Positions 23,171-34,765 are shown, counted from the stretch's first letter. The stretch is 64,000 bases of DNA from Rhizomys pruinosus (GCA_009823505.1 VZQC01014000.1:177915-241914); one strand, 5' to 3'. Notes: generated by a model from the letters alone, not told the origin. Program-made: numbers and translations.

Positions 23171-23174
23171 ATAG

Positions 23175-23275
23175 TTGTTCTTTCGCTATGTAGCCCGGGC
23201 TGGCCTCAAACTCATGATCCTCCTGCTTAACATCCCAAGTACTGGGATTACAAGTGTGTTCCACCACACCTGCTT
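23175..23275 (-). mobile_element. B1-type SINE, old
   Basis: Antisense 7SL-derived sequence (tgtagcccgggctggcctca, tcccaagtactgggattaca, caccacacctgc). No clear duplication. Confidence 0.8.
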
Positions 23276-23341
23276 GATAAAGAGTTTATAGAGACACAGG
23301 AAATGCTCAGTACCATTTTAAATTTTAAAAAGTATGCAGTA

Positions 23342-23403
23342 TGGGCTAGAGGGATAGCGCGGCTGTTAAAGGCTAAGGCTAACAACCAAAATATAAAAAA
23401 AAA
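23342..23403 (+). mobile_element. ID-type SINE head
   Basis: tRNA-derived start (atgggctagagggatagcgc, gctgttaaaggct) followed by an A-rich tail of about 10 bases. Confidence 0.6.
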
Positions 23404-23544
23404 GTACGCAATACACAAAATACATGATAATCACAACTATATTAATAAAAACCCAGAGAAAAGTGATTAATAACATTTTACCAATTATCCCTGGGTTCTA
23501 AACACTATTATTTAAATTAGAAATGTCCTCAGCATCCTTTGTGT

Positions 23545-23885
23545 TGAACATTTGATGCCCAGCTGGTGGCACTACTGGAGAGGTTTTGGAAAGGAGGTTA
23601 TACCTAGCTGAGGTACATGTCGTTGAAGTTGGTTTTGAGGTATGTAGCATGTCTCAGGATGTTCTTATTTATTTTCTACCTCCTGTTGTCCATGAAGTAA
23701 AGAAAGAATCTCTTCATCTCATTCCCTTGGGAATGTTCTGGCCAAGTACATTGGGGCCAACCACCAAGCAACCGTGAGCTGAATGCTTTGCTTCTTCTAT
23801 CTGTCAAATATTCTGTTACCAGAATGAGAAAAGTAACTAGTACAGAAAAACTGATGACTGAAATGGAGTTGTTGTGACTAAATCT
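23545..23885 (+). mobile_element. ERVL-MaLR-like LTR, partial
   Basis: gatgcccagctggtggcact near the start, and a terminal ttctgttaccagaatgag ... ctagtacag block, both resemble the LTR at 26777-27103. The centre is diverged. Confidence 0.55.
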
Positions 23886-24029
23886 GACCATGTGATTCTT
23901 AAATAGTTGTTACTGGTTTGCAGGGAGAATTTAGAAAAGTTTAGGGATACAGATTAGACAAGTACTAGAATGCTACAAACAGAGTATGGAATTCTTGTAG
24001 GAGCTCAGAAGGCTAGAATGATATCAGAA

Positions 24030-24240
24030 ATTGCAACAGCATCAGTGAGATGACTCTCCACTGCTTGCTACACAATTCTGTAGACTTGAGTTTGATACCT
24101 GGAATCTATGTTAAGGTAGTAGAAAATAACTGATCCACAAAGTTGTATTCTGACTTCCAGACACATGCTACCATATCATGACTCCCCTTCCCAACATCAT
24201 ATGTATATACATGCATGCTACACATATACTAGTGAATGAA
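24030..24240 (+). mobile_element. B4-type SINE, diverged
   Basis: gtgagatgactctccactgc, gacttgagtttgatacctgg and a ttctgacttccagacacatg end give the B4 order. Weakly preserved. Confidence 0.5.
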
Positions 24241-24359
24241 CACATGATTTTTTTAAAAGAAAGAAATTTGAAGGATAAAGGCCAGAATCATGAACTTTCA
24301 GGTAAGAACAAGGAATCTATTGAGAACCGGAATACAGGCTACTCATATTATGCGCTAGG

Positions 24360-24379
24360 AAAAAAAAAAAAAAAAAACT
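24360..24379 (+). repeat. Poly-A run
   Basis: About 20 consecutive A, with no recognised retroelement body before it. Confidence 0.9.
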
Positions 24380-24547
24380 TTTGTTCAAGCTCTTAGACCA
24401 GAGGAAACTAAGTTTAAAGCTGATAAACTAATTATAATCTGGTGGAAGGCATTTCAACATAATCAAGAATTTAGGCTGTGGCATAATTACTACTAAATGC
24501 TTTTAGCCAAGCTGACAGTGAGAATGAGAATCAAAAAGTAAATCAGA

Positions 24548-24709
24548 AGCCAAGCCAGGCGTGGTGGTGCACACCTTTAATCCTAGCACTTGGGAGGCAG
24601 AGGCAGGTGGATCTTTGTGAGTTCAAGGCCAGCCTGGTCTACGGAGTGAGTTCCAGGACAGCTGGGGCTACAGGGAGACCCTGTCTCAAAAAGACCAAAA
24701 AAAAAAAAA
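24548..24709 (+). mobile_element. B1 SINE
   Basis: Full-length B1 (ccaggcgtggtggtgcacac to ccctgtctcaaaaaga) with a poly-A tail. Exact duplication aaaagtaaatcaga at 24534-24547 and 24710-24723. Confidence 0.95.
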
Positions 24710-24818
24710 AAAAGTAAATCAGAGAAACTTGAAAATTTTTCAGAAAAGCCTGTGTAAAGTTACAATGGAATTAAGTACACCATGTTTTAACAAAAAACAT
24801 TACCAGCATTAAATGAAG

Positions 24819-24964
24819 CCTAGCCGGGTGTGGTGGTGCATGCCTTTAATCCTAGCACTTGGAAGGCAGGCAGGAGGATTTCTGTGAGTTTAAGGCCAGC
24901 CTGGTCTACAAAGTGAGCTCCAGGCCAGCTAAGACTAAAGGGAGATTCTATCTCAAAAAGACAA
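24819..24964 (+). mobile_element. B1 SINE
   Basis: Nearly full-length B1 from gccgggtgtggtggtgcatg to tatctcaaaaagacaaa. Its tail has expanded into the GAA tract that follows. Confidence 0.93.
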
Positions 24965-25054
24965 AAGAAGAAGAAGAAGAAGAAGAAGAAGAAGAAGAAG
25001 AAGAAGAAGAAGAAGAAGAAGAAGAAGAAGAAGAAGAAGAAGAAGAAGAAGAAG
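24965..25054. repeat. Pure (AAG/GAA)30 triplet repeat
   Basis: Ninety uninterrupted bases of AAG (GAA) growing from the A-rich tail of a B1 SINE; it ends abruptly at gccgcc. Confidence 0.98.
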
Positions 25055-25093
25055 CCGCCTAGCACTTTCATCAGGACAATCTTCATGATGTCT

Positions 25094-25136
25094 TGAGGGC
25101 TGGAGAGTTGGTTCAGTGGTTAAAGTATTTCCTGCA
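25094..25136 (+). mobile_element. SINE 5' part, split by an LTR
   Basis: tgagggctggagagttggtt begins a tRNA-derived SINE that stops at ctgca (25132-25136), where the LTR starts. It resumes at 25583. Confidence 0.7.
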
Positions 25137-25482
25137 TGTGCTGGATAGCTTTAGTTGTCAACTGGACACACCGGTAGAAGGAACTTCAATTGAGGGATGT
25201 TCTCCATTGGATTGGCCTGTGACCACGTCTGTGGGAATTTTATTGATTGTTGAGAGCTGTGGGAGTACTCAGGCCACTGGGGATAGTGCCAACCGTGGGC
25301 AGGTAAGTCCTATAAGAATGCAGACAGAGCACAGGCCCAGGGAGCAAGCCGGTAAAAAGCACTCCACCATGGTCTGTGCTCCAGGTTCCTGCCCTGAGTT
25401 CCCACCCTGGCTCCCCTCAATGGTGAAATGTAAGCTATAAGGTAAAATAATAAATCCTTTTCTTTTCTTTTCTTTTCTTTTC

Positions 25483-25513
<31 letters not shown>

Positions 25514-25582
25514 CTTTTCTCTTCTTTCCCAATTATTTTATGGAGGTCTTTTTTAATCACAGCAATTGAAGGAACTGAAAGA
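25137..25582 (+). mobile_element. Rodent LTR (MaLR-like)
   Basis: Starts TGTGCTGGATAGCTTTAGTT and has ataataaa before an expanded TTTTC tract. Flanked by the 5-bp duplication ctgca (25132-25136 and 25583-25587). It interrupts a B4-type SINE. A relative lies at 53128-53508. Confidence 0.75.
25457..25522. repeat. (TTTTC)n microsatellite
   Basis: About 13 units of CTTTT with few interruptions, next to the LTR polyadenylation signal. Confidence 0.95.
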
Positions 25583-25835
25583 CTGCATAAGGAACTGAGT
25601 TCAGATCTCTAGAACCCACGTTAACCCCAGGTGGGCCTGGCTGTGCCCTCCTGTATTTCTAGCCTTGTAACCAAGCTAGATAGCAAGACAATACATACTG
25701 TGAGCCTGGGATTTGATTAGGAAAACCTGCCTCAAAGAATGAGATAGATGGCAATTAAGGGTGATTCCCAGCCTCAAATCTGGGCCTCCCCATGAATGTA
25801 CAAGCATGCATATGCACCTGCACACACATGCAAAC
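25583..25835 (+). mobile_element. B4-type SINE, 3' part
   Basis: Continues the SINE broken at 25136: ggaactgagttcagatctct, then a B1-like middle, then a tctgggcctccccatgaatg end running into a CA tract. Confidence 0.65.
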
Positions 25836-25837
25836 AT

Positions 25838-25871
25838 GTACAACACACACACATACACATACATACACACA

Positions 25872-25910
<39 letters not shown>
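25838..25910. repeat. (CA)n microsatellite
   Basis: CA/TACA repeats forming the tail of the preceding B4-type SINE. Confidence 0.95.
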
Positions 25911-25911
<1 letters not shown>

Positions 25912-26776
25912 TAGAAATTAAAAATGACCTAGGGAGCAACTTAAGAACTGGTCAAAAGTTTCCTGTGATACAGCCTCAAATGTGAGAAAGAATACAAGAC
26001 TTTCCCTTGATTAAAAAATTACCAGAGGCCACCTAGGAAGCTGTTTCTCCAAGAAACAACTATACTCAGGCCTCCAGATACTCAAAGGCAAATGGTTGAT
26101 ATGATCCTAGTGATCACAGCTATTGCCCAAGCAGGTAACAGACCTTAGCACCATGCATGTGATACTAGTTTTCTACAGAAGTTTCCACTTAGGTTTCAAA
26201 AGAAAGCACAGGAGGCCAGTTAATGTGTGGCAGGGTCCGGATCCTTAAAGGTGTCCCATGAGAAGGCAATGTTCAAGGTTGATGATTGTGAAGCCTACCT
26301 TGCAATGGAGACTAGAGGATGTCTGTGATACTAAAAACATGAAACACTTCAGAGGAAAATTTCTGGCAAAAAGCAAAGCTACCCTAGGAATGGGACTCCA
26401 CGTAACCAGCAAGAAGAGAAGCGGCTATGCCAAAGCCCAATGGTGTTCTCCACCTAACACCATATGCTGTAGGTGCAGGACATGAAACTACCATGTTTGG
26501 GTCTTGGTTCATCACACTCCTACTTGGCTAGTCACTTGTTACTTCTTTTTCCAATGAGACACCTTACTGTGTGCCATCATACCTTGGGATTAGGTAACTT
26601 GTGTTTTATTTTATAGGACTCAGAGGTCAGTTTGCTTGGAGTCTCAAAGGAGACTTTGAACTTAGACTTTTGAATAATGTTGGAATTGTTAAGATTTAGG
26701 GGACTCCTAGAGATGGAATAAACACTTTTTGTAATATGATTTGGCCAGGAGCCTTTGGGAACCAGGGAAAACATTA
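25911..26776. other. Unassigned stretch
   Basis: No recognised repeat. A 75-codon plus-strand frame at 26258-26485 has a Lys/Arg-rich centre but no identifiable domain. It could be internal sequence of a MaLR element given the LTR that follows, but this is not shown. Confidence 0.4.
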
Positions 26777-27103
26777 GGGTTTGAATATGAAATGCTCCCA
26801 CAGGCTCATGTGTTGAATAGTTGGTTCCTAGCTGCTAGCTATATTTTGAGAGGTTCTGGAAGGAGAGTAGGCTCCTGAGGGCCTTTGACAATGGCACTTG
26901 CTCCATAGTCTCTTGCTGGCTGTTTCCTATTTACCATGATGCAAAGAACACTTTCTTGAACAGCCCCCTACCAATGTTTTCTAGTCAAGTTTATGGGAAC
27001 AAGCAAGCATGACTTGACCCTCTGAAACTGAGCCAAAATAAACCTTTCCTCTCTTTTAAGTTGTCTGCCTCAGGTATTTTATCACAAAATATTTTAACAC
27101 AAA
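26777..27103 (+). mobile_element. ERVL-MaLR-like LTR
   Basis: gtttgaatatgaaatgctcc, caggctcatgtgttgaatag and gagccaaaataaacctttcc are hallmark blocks. A terminal ggtattttatcacaaaat block follows. The family is common in rodents. Confidence 0.7.
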
Positions 27104-29126
27104 AAATATCTGATTTACTTTCTGAATTTTCTATAATTGTCTTTTAACCAAACTATTAAGTACCATAAACTACATATGTATAATGCAAAGAAAGTGTAAA
27201 GTACACACATATATGTGTATGTGATAAATGCATATGCTAAACTTGATTTTAGAAAACGGGTTGAAAACTAACTTCCCATCTAAAAAACCCTGTGTCAACA
27301 TTTTAAAGTGGTATACTCCGGGGTACCCATCCTCATTTCCTCCACTTCTCTAGTTCTTACAGCCAGACCATTGCACTTACAGAACACCTATGGGAGATGC
27401 ACAATCATGACATGCACACTATATAAATGAGCTAATTTAATCCCTCACCTTTCCTCATTTTTACAGCACTACTGGACAAGCAGTTCATAAACCACATCCC
27501 AGGCCTCAGGTGTTTCTACTATTTCCAAATTAAACTGTTAAGTCAGGACTGAGCAGATTCTAATGGTGGACACTCTTATCAAGCAGTGCTGAGATTGGTG
27601 TGTATTCAAGTCTACATGTTTTAATGAACTAGACTCCAGATATGAGAAGGAGCCATACAGGAAGGAGATTACATTTTCTAAAATCAAGAACAATTGGGTG
27701 ATTTTGAAGTACCCAGTAAAGTTTCTATGTGGAAAATCCATACCAAACACAGGGGAGAAATCCCAGTGGTACTTACTACCAGCAGCAAGAGGATGTGCTG
27801 CCTATGACTCCAGCCCATAGCCTTCCTCCCTAATGCAGAAGAGCCTTCAGGCACTGTACATATGTGCAGCACATCATCTAAACGAAAAAGTCAAATCTCT
27901 CAGCTCTCTAATAACCTATATAGACTATGATAAACATTCAATTAGTCAAAACAAACTACTATCTCATGCAGTGTCGTATTAAGTAGAAAACCAAAATAAT
28001 GAAAAAGAGGTGTTGAAAAACAGGAAAAGGAAAGAAATTCACTAGATACAAATTCAGTGTTGTTGTTTTTTTCAAAACATAAGAGCAGTTAAAATGTTTT
28101 TCCTGTGGGTAGTTGTGGGATAATTACTCCATCATCCTGCTTCAGAATTCCTGGAAATGGTGTCTGATTTTGTAAAGAACTAGGAGTGTTTTCACTGTTG
28201 ATTAAGAGAACATTTATCCTAAGGGGACTTGAGAGCTATGAACACAGGGACCACTGAAGCTGTGGTGAGTCACTCATACTTCTATCTCCTTTTGCCTTCT
28301 ATTTATTTACCACTGGGAACCAAGATGTTTGTCCTGACCAAACCTGTCCCAATTTTGCCACTTAAGGTTATTTCCTCATTAAACTTGCATGACAGAACTC
28401 TAAAGAAACGATGTCATACCATTGAAAAATAAAATAACTATCCCAAAATAAAAGAAAGACTACTGTTCCAGTTAATGTTTCTGATCAAATCCTTATGTAT
28501 TCATGAATTTCACTACAAATAATTCAAAGCCAAACCCACTTAAAGCTCATATTAACACTAATTTGTTTGCCAGGAAATATTTAATTGAATAACAATGTTA
28601 TGGTAAAGCACTTAAATGACTTACTGATAGCCACTCTTTCTGGATACTTTTTATCAGAACACTGAGAAATTCTGGTTATAGAAATGTATTATATAATACT
28701 TGGAAATATGGTGTCCCTGTAGGTTAAAGGAAGGTAAATTTACAAGGAAAAAGGTTGCTTCCAGTTCTTGCAAGTGATTGCTAGCTAAAGGCTGAGACAT
28801 AAATTTTCAAAGCTTGTGAATTAAAGTGGGCAGCAATGCACAGATGATCCATAAAATGTATTGACACAAAGGAATGCAGAACTTACAGTTCAAATGAGGA
28901 GAATAAACACTATAAGGAGCAAAGGGAATAGGGAGGAAAAGGAGCACATGAGATCCTCAGAATGCTCAGAGTCAGGGAAGACAGGATCGCAAGCTACAAA
29001 CTATGCTGTACTCCTAAGCAAGCTCCTTATTCTCCATTCAAATGGCCCTTATGTCTCTTGCCTTGATTCTCCTTTTCCTGATCTCACTAAATTGCTTCTA
29101 ATTGAACTCCTTGTTACCACGCTAAG
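27104..29126. other. Unassigned stretch, about 2 kb
   Basis: No gene or repeat recognised. Frames of up to 91 codons (28861-29136) lack motifs. Splice-bounded conserved exons cannot be judged without comparison. Confidence 0.5.
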
Positions 29127-29440
29127 TAAATTTTAGTTTTTGAGAATTTTATGCAGGAGTACTACAGTTGCATCATTTCCACCTCTTTCAGTCCCCTCTC
29201 TGCTCCACCCATGGCCCCCCAATCCTCAATCTCTTGTCCTCTTCTTTGGTTATTATAATTGCATACACACACATACAATTATAAATATACATATATATAA
29301 TGCACTGAGTACATTTAGTAGTACCAGCTGGATTTTTCCATGTTTTATGACTCTAAGTATATTGTTTATTTAGCAATAGGGTCTTAACATCAAGTTTTGG
29401 ATGATAACTAGAAGCAATGATGATAGCCATAGTGTTTGGG
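29127..29440 (-). mobile_element. Old LINE-1 3' UTR fragment
   Basis: Antisense sequence like the 3' end of old rodent L1s: gagaattttatgcaggagta, then a C/T-rich block (cccctctctgctcc), then a CA/TA-rich block and a gcactgagtacatttag block. Confidence 0.6.
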
Positions 29441-29874
29441 GAGGTCTGTGGAACCCCACCAGCTAACAAGTTCAAAAGGAGGCAACATTTCATATATGCA
29501 TGCAGGTGCAGACAAATAAAAAGGAAATTCTGCATAGAGTATGAATTCTTTAATTACTTGTTAAAAGTTTACAGCTCTCTTAAAGAATGAATGGAAACCC
29601 ATGCTGATGAATACCTGTAAAGAATTTATTCTTCCATATCAAAATTTACAGATGCTCAAGTATCATATATGAAACAGCAAAGTGTTTGTATATTATGTAA
29701 CCTAAAAGCTTCCTCTTCTATATGAAATCCATCTCTACAATATTTACAACATATAATATAGTATAAGTGCCATTTTTCTTTTAAAGAAGAGGCAACCCAT
29801 TTTGGAGCTGAATTTTTTACTTGCTAGATTGTTGTGACTACTACAGGCATTGCTCTCCCATTATAGGTTACTTC

Positions 29875-29877
<3 letters not shown>

Positions 29878-29911
<34 letters not shown>
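29878..29911. repeat. (TA)n microsatellite
   Basis: About 17 uninterrupted TA units. Confidence 0.98.
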
Positions 29912-29912
<1 letters not shown>

Positions 29913-30059
29913 TTATATATTATTCAAAATGTATAAAATGCATATATACAGTTATAAAGATAGAGATAGATAATATAGATAAGCTTCCATGGTAATAGGT
30001 TTCCAATGAATTGTGTTAAAAACAGACTACACAAAGAAGAAAAAGTAAATACCAAAGAA

Positions 30060-30796
30060 CAAATAAATCATTGGAACAGGGGGTAGAGAGAATATGAATG
30101 CATCTCTCAACTCTCACCAGCAAAACTTCCTCATGCAATAGAGTGTGATGCCTATAGAAGGCCACACTGGCCAAATTGTACAGAATAATAGACTGTAGAG
30201 AGTGTGTCCCTGATAGAACTCTTACATTATACCTCAGCCACCCCTGACTCCAGGACCATTGCAGAAAAGGGGGCAGAAATATTTTAAAAGCCAGGGTTGA
30301 TATATGATCATAAGGAAACAAATTCCTCCAGGCCTCTGGGAACTTTCTCAGATGAACTTGTTGCAAAGGTGACAGCATGCATGATACCCATGCCAATTCA
30401 ATCAGACAAAAATTCCGAATCAAACTGGAAATGGGCAAGAAGCCTCAACCTTCTCCAAGGAACTATTGGTAACTGATTACTGGTAGATGCAAGAGAGTTG
30501 ATCTTCTTTAAGGGAGAAAGTCTAGATGGGCTGACTAGACTCCAGTGGATGAACTTGCACTGAGGGATATCTCTATACTCAAACTTGATTTGATAGGCCT
30601 TACTTAACATATATGACAGAGTGCATGAAATATAATGGAGGGAGCTGCTGAAGTATGGAAGGGGGAGAGGGTCTAAAGATAATTAAGATGTGTTGTATGA
30701 AGTGCACAAAGATTGATAACCTGCATGCTTTCTCTTGTATAGAGTATAAATTTGATTAAGAACTATTGTATGAAGTGTAAAAAAGCTCAATAAAAT
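30060..30796 (+). mobile_element. L1-tailed retroposon, copy 1
   Basis: Matches 51310-51965 along its length: ctctcaactctc, ggaccattgcagaa, a caattcaatcagacaa block, gactccagtggatgaacttg. It ends in a block like L1 3' ends here (gggagagggtctaaa, then an aaatttgattaagaac block) and aaaagctcaataaaatg. No open frame. The tail block appears twice (about 30655 and 30748). Confidence 0.65.
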
Positions 30797-30913
30797 GTCA
30801 GTACTCAGGAGGCAGAGGCAGGCAGATCTCTGTGAGTTCAAGGCCAGCCTGGTCAACATAGTAAGTTCCAGGCCTGCTGGGGCTACAGGAAGACCCTGTC
30901 TCAAAAAGACCAT
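30797..30913 (+). mobile_element. B1 SINE, 5'-truncated
   Basis: Starts within B1 (cagtactcaggaggcagagg) and ends ccctgtctcaaaaagacc. Flanked by aaaaagctcaataaa and aaaaagttcaataaa, a one-mismatch duplication. Confidence 0.92.
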
Positions 30914-30970
30914 AAAAAAGTTCAATAAATATTTTAATTAGTTATAAAATATATCTGAGCCCTCTTATTA

Positions 30971-31390
30971 TGGTTTGGATATTGCCTGAGTATATTCACC
31001 AAAGACTGATGCTCTGGAAACTTGCTATACTATAGCAGTATTGACGTGGAATGCTTAAGTGGCTAAGCCTAATGTACGTCAGTCCATCAAGGGAACATTG
31101 CCTTCAATATATTAATATTGTTACCTGAGGATGAGTTAGTTCTCATAAGAACAAATTGTTACCAAGGAAGAAACACCACAACTAGCCATTGAATCTATCT
31201 GGATTCCTGATTTCCTGTTTGACCCTTGCCAGACGTTTGTCATCTTGCTATCAACACTAGCAGAAACTAAAGAAATGGCACTGCCCAATACTGTGAGCTT
31301 CCAAAATTGTAAACTAAATAAACACTTTTTGTTCTATACATTTCTAAACCTGTGATATTTTCTGATAGCAATAGAAAACAAACTAATACA
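30971..31390 (+). mobile_element. MaLR (MST-like) LTR
   Basis: Starts tggtttggatattgcctgag and ends atagaaaacaaactaatac, with gtaaactaaataaacacttt as the polyadenylation region. Length and ends fit a MaLR LTR. Confidence 0.75.
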
Positions 31391-31834
31391 TCTCTCTTAA
31401 TTTCTGCTTGAGGATTTGATCTTTAATCAAGAGAACTGCTTAGATGAATAGTTAAGCAAAGGATCACAATGTCACAACACAAAAGGGTCAAGAAGTATTT
31501 GTGAGTTCATAGCAAAGGGATAATAACTCTTAGGAAGACCATCTGTTATCTCTAAATTTTACAGTCTACATAAAGGATATGGCATATCAGATACCTAAAA
31601 TAAAAAAGAAATATATGTACATAACATAGAACAAACACAAAACAACATAGAGAAAAAATATTGTGTCCTCCCACTCCTGGTGTGCAGAGCAGCACTCTGA
31701 AAGTCACATGAAAAAGAGTTTTGTTGTGGTGCTGTAGCTAATTGCTTGTGGACCCGATTAGTTGAGCTCTACATCTTAATATTTTTGTGAGTAAAATGGT
31801 TAAAGGTTTTGGTGTGTTACAATAAATTTTTTTC
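31391..31834. other. Unassigned AT-rich stretch
   Basis: Nothing recognised. Confidence 0.5.
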
Positions 31835-32052
31835 TTACATTTATTTTTATTATTTGTATATAGATGTTTGCGTTCATGTAAGTATGTGTAACACATGTAT
31901 ACAATGCCTGTGGAAACCAGAAGAGGAAACTGGATCCCCAGGAACTAGAGTTACAGTTGGCTGTGAGCTGCCATGTGAGTGCAAGGACCCAAACCCAGGT
32001 CCTTTGCAGTAGCAGCAAGTGTTCTTAGCCATCGAGTCATCTCTCTAGCACC
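31835..32052 (-). mobile_element. B3-type SINE
   Basis: Antisense tRNA-derived SINE: aaaccagaagaggaaactgg, agttacagttggctgtgagc, gtgttcttagccatcgagtc, then atctctctagcacc. Confidence 0.85.
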
Positions 32053-32057
32053 TAATA

Positions 32058-32124
32058 ATGTGTGTGTGTGTGTGTGTGTGGGTATGTTTGTGTGTGTTGT
32101 GTTATAATGGGCGGTTGACCATAT

Positions 32125-32195
<71 letters not shown>

Positions 32196-32197
32196 CT
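32058..32197. repeat. (TG)n and (TA)n microsatellites
   Basis: A TG tract at 32058-32098 and an almost pure TA tract at 32125-32197, separated by about 25 bases. Confidence 0.95.
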
Positions 32198-32619
32198 TGC
32201 TTAGCATACATTAATAAGTGGTTTTTATTCAATTACTGCTGAGAAATCAAGCACTGTATAGGATACTAAATCATTGAGTTTTGTTGCTGTTGTACATAAT
32301 AACTAAGCTGATATTCAAATAATTGGATCTGTATTCTTGATTTGTCCCATTATATTTCTTTCAAACATCTAATTTTAGCAATCGTAATTTTCAGATGTAA
32401 AACATCTTGAGTGAGAAGTTTTTAATTATGCCTACAATCATTAAAATATATCATAGCAGCTTATAACATATTTCTAATCATGCATCATATTTTATGTCAT
32501 AAACTTTATATAGAACTCTGTTTTTAAGGGTCATATAATATTTAAATTAGCTTAAGTAATTTCCATTACAAAAGACTTAGATTATATGTGCATATTTATA
32601 AAATTGCAAATATTTTTGT
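32198..32619. other. Unassigned AT-rich stretch
   Basis: Nothing recognised. Confidence 0.5.
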
Positions 32620-32803
32620 AATTTTATGTATTTGTTTTATTTATGTGTGTGTATAAATGCATGAATGTTAATATACATCGAATGGATGTATATTAACCCA
32701 CAGGAAAAACTAGAATTATAAGTTGTTGTGAGTCTCCATTCTGGGTACTGGGAACAGAACTCTTATTCTCTACTCTTAACCACTGGGCCATATCTTTAGC
32801 CCC
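32620..32803 (-). mobile_element. B3-type SINE with internal hairpin
   Basis: Antisense SINE whose head is read as ctactcttaaccactgggcc, then atatctttagcccc. The part that should carry the usual B3 right half contains a perfect inverted repeat at 32667-32697. Confidence 0.75.
32667..32697. repeat. Perfect 13-bp inverted repeat
   Basis: gttaatatacatc (32667-32679) and its exact reverse complement (32685-32697) with a 5-base loop. Confidence 0.97.
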
Positions 32804-32837
32804 AAATCATTTTTTTAATACAGACATACAGCCAGAC

Positions 32838-33125
32838 AACTATTTTTTAAATAAAATACTTTTATTGATGTTTTGCATATTTCATACATCATTTTTCAGT
32901 CCAATTTGGACATATTCCCATTTCCCTGACCCCCACCCCACCCCAGTTCATGCATTCTGCCATACATATCTTGCATCTTTTTCTCAAACTTTTTAATTTT
33001 TTTATCTGCAGAGGTTTATTATTTTGAGCATAATTTAACTGCATTAGTTAGTTGTTTGGCCCAGTCCTTATGTTTATGTTGTTGTTGTTCCCTCCAATTT
33101 GTATTGCCATTCTAATGTTAGGTGG
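32838..33125 (-). mobile_element. LINE-1 3' UTR fragment
   Basis: Antisense L1 3' end: an A-rich tail (as T) near 32838, catacatcatttttcagtcc, a C-rich block and ttcatgcattctgccataca. It parallels 41907-42120 and 48650-48860. Confidence 0.8.
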
Positions 33126-33195
33126 CACAACCTTCTTTCATTCTGCTTACCCAGTGGAGCATACAGCAACTAACTCAGACTTTAAAATCTATTGA

Positions 33196-33451
33196 GGGCT
33201 GGAGAGATAGCCTAGCAGTTAAGAGCACCGACTGCTCTTGCAGAAGACCTGGGTTCGATCCCCAGCACCCACATGGTGGCTGAGAACCGTCTGTAACTCC
33301 AATTCCAGAAGAACTCCAGTTTCAGGGGAATGCAAGACCCTCTTCTGACCTCCATGGCATTGCATGACTTGGGCGCACAGACCTACATGCAGATACTGCA
33401 CTCATACACATACAAAAATAAATAAAATTTAAAAAATAAAATAAATAAAAT
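33196..33451 (+). mobile_element. B2-type SINE
   Basis: Canonical B2 head, ggttcgatccccagcaccca and an A-rich tail. Duplication aaaatctattga (33184-33195) and aaaatcagttga (33452-33463), with two mismatches. Confidence 0.94.
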
Positions 33452-33463
33452 AAAATCAGTTGA

Positions 33464-34505
33464 ATGTAAACTCTGTCTAATCTAGTTTTAGCCATGTTAT
33501 ATTAGACGAATGACTTCTGATATTTGCGTGTGTGTGTGTGCATGTGTGTGTTTGTGGGGGTTGTAAAATACAACTTACATTGAATTTTCACTTAGAATTT
33601 CTACAGCATCTTCAGGGTGACATATATCTTTAAAATGCAGAATGATTTCTGATTTTTTGTCCTTCACACTCTTACATTTACATATTCATTTTGATTCCTA
33701 CTGTCATACTTCATCTGGACCCTCATTCCCAAATGTCTAAGTGCTAATACCAACAAGTATCCCATCTGGTATCTGAGCCCCAAGCTCAAGTCATGTTCCT
33801 GCCGAAATAACCTTTAGAAACTATTTTGGTCCATGTCACTACCACCACTCCCCCAAAACACACTCACTGGCTTCCCTTTTCCCAGAATTGCCAAAACATA
33901 TTCCATAGAAAACTGGTCCCACAAGATGCTCCTTGGAAACAAAGTTCTGAGAACATATTGGGAAACAAAGAACATTTCATCCTCTGCTTAAATATTCACA
34001 GTGAATGTTATTATACTAAAGCCTCCAAAATATTAAGTTCTTCTACTCAGAAACTTTGGGCCTCAGAATCTCCAAGTTTCTTATCTAATTTGTAATTATG
34101 ATAGGATTACTAAGATTAATTTGTTCAAAAGCAAGCTTATGATTCTCCTTCAGCCCTTAAAACTCATTCCTGTTATTACATCCGTACTCACCCAGAAGCT
34201 CACTTTAACAAAGAATCTTAGCAATACTTCTTGATTATTTTGATTTCTCTTCTACTGCTCCAACAGCATAAATGTCAGGATATTCCTTTTTCATGAATAA
34301 AACCTCAAATAACCCAATCATTCCCAATGAAATACACTGAAAACATGTCAGAAATATTCATTGTCATATTCTTGAATGACCTTAACAGAGGTCTAAAAGA
34401 TCTCTTTCATCCATCCGGATCATCAAAAGATTGTTCTCTCTACCACACTTAGAATGACACTCAAAAGAGTAAGACACATTCCATGTTAATTTCTTGCATA
34501 ATCAT
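33464..34505. other. Unassigned stretch with a TG tract
   Basis: Short TG-rich tract at 33526-33550. No gene; the 89-codon plus frame at 33826-34095 lacks a domain. Confidence 0.5.
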
Positions 34506-34510
34506 ATTCA

Positions 34511-34705
34511 ATGGGACTGGGAAGATGGCTCATTCAGCAAAGCCCTTGCATCCCCATAGTCTCAGCAATGGAAAGACAGGAGGCAGAGAAAATCACACCC
34601 CTAGAAGGTTCATGCCAAAGTTCCAGGCTAATGAGAGACCCAAGAATGTCCTATAACCCTCACATATACACCATGTGTACCCATAACCACACCTAGAAAT
34701 TCACA
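34511..34705 (+). mobile_element. B4-type SINE, diverged
   Basis: atgggactgggaagatggct head, a B1-like ggcaggagg middle (acaggaggcagagaaaat) and a CA-rich tail. Confidence 0.55.
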
Positions 34706-34707
34706 TA

Positions 34708-34717
34708 CCCATAAAAT

Positions 34718-34755
<38 letters not shown>

Positions 34756-34765
34756 GCACACACAC
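34708..34765. repeat. (CA)n microsatellite
   Basis: About 25 CA units, the tail of the preceding SINE. Confidence 0.95.

Noticed and set aside
24820..25086. Poly-Phe and poly-Glu frames across the GAA tract
   Set aside because: Translation of a triplet microsatellite in a SINE tail, not a protein.
26258..26485. Possible processed pseudogene or exon
   Set aside because: A 75-codon frame with no recognisable protein family, splice sites or A-tail; left as unassigned.
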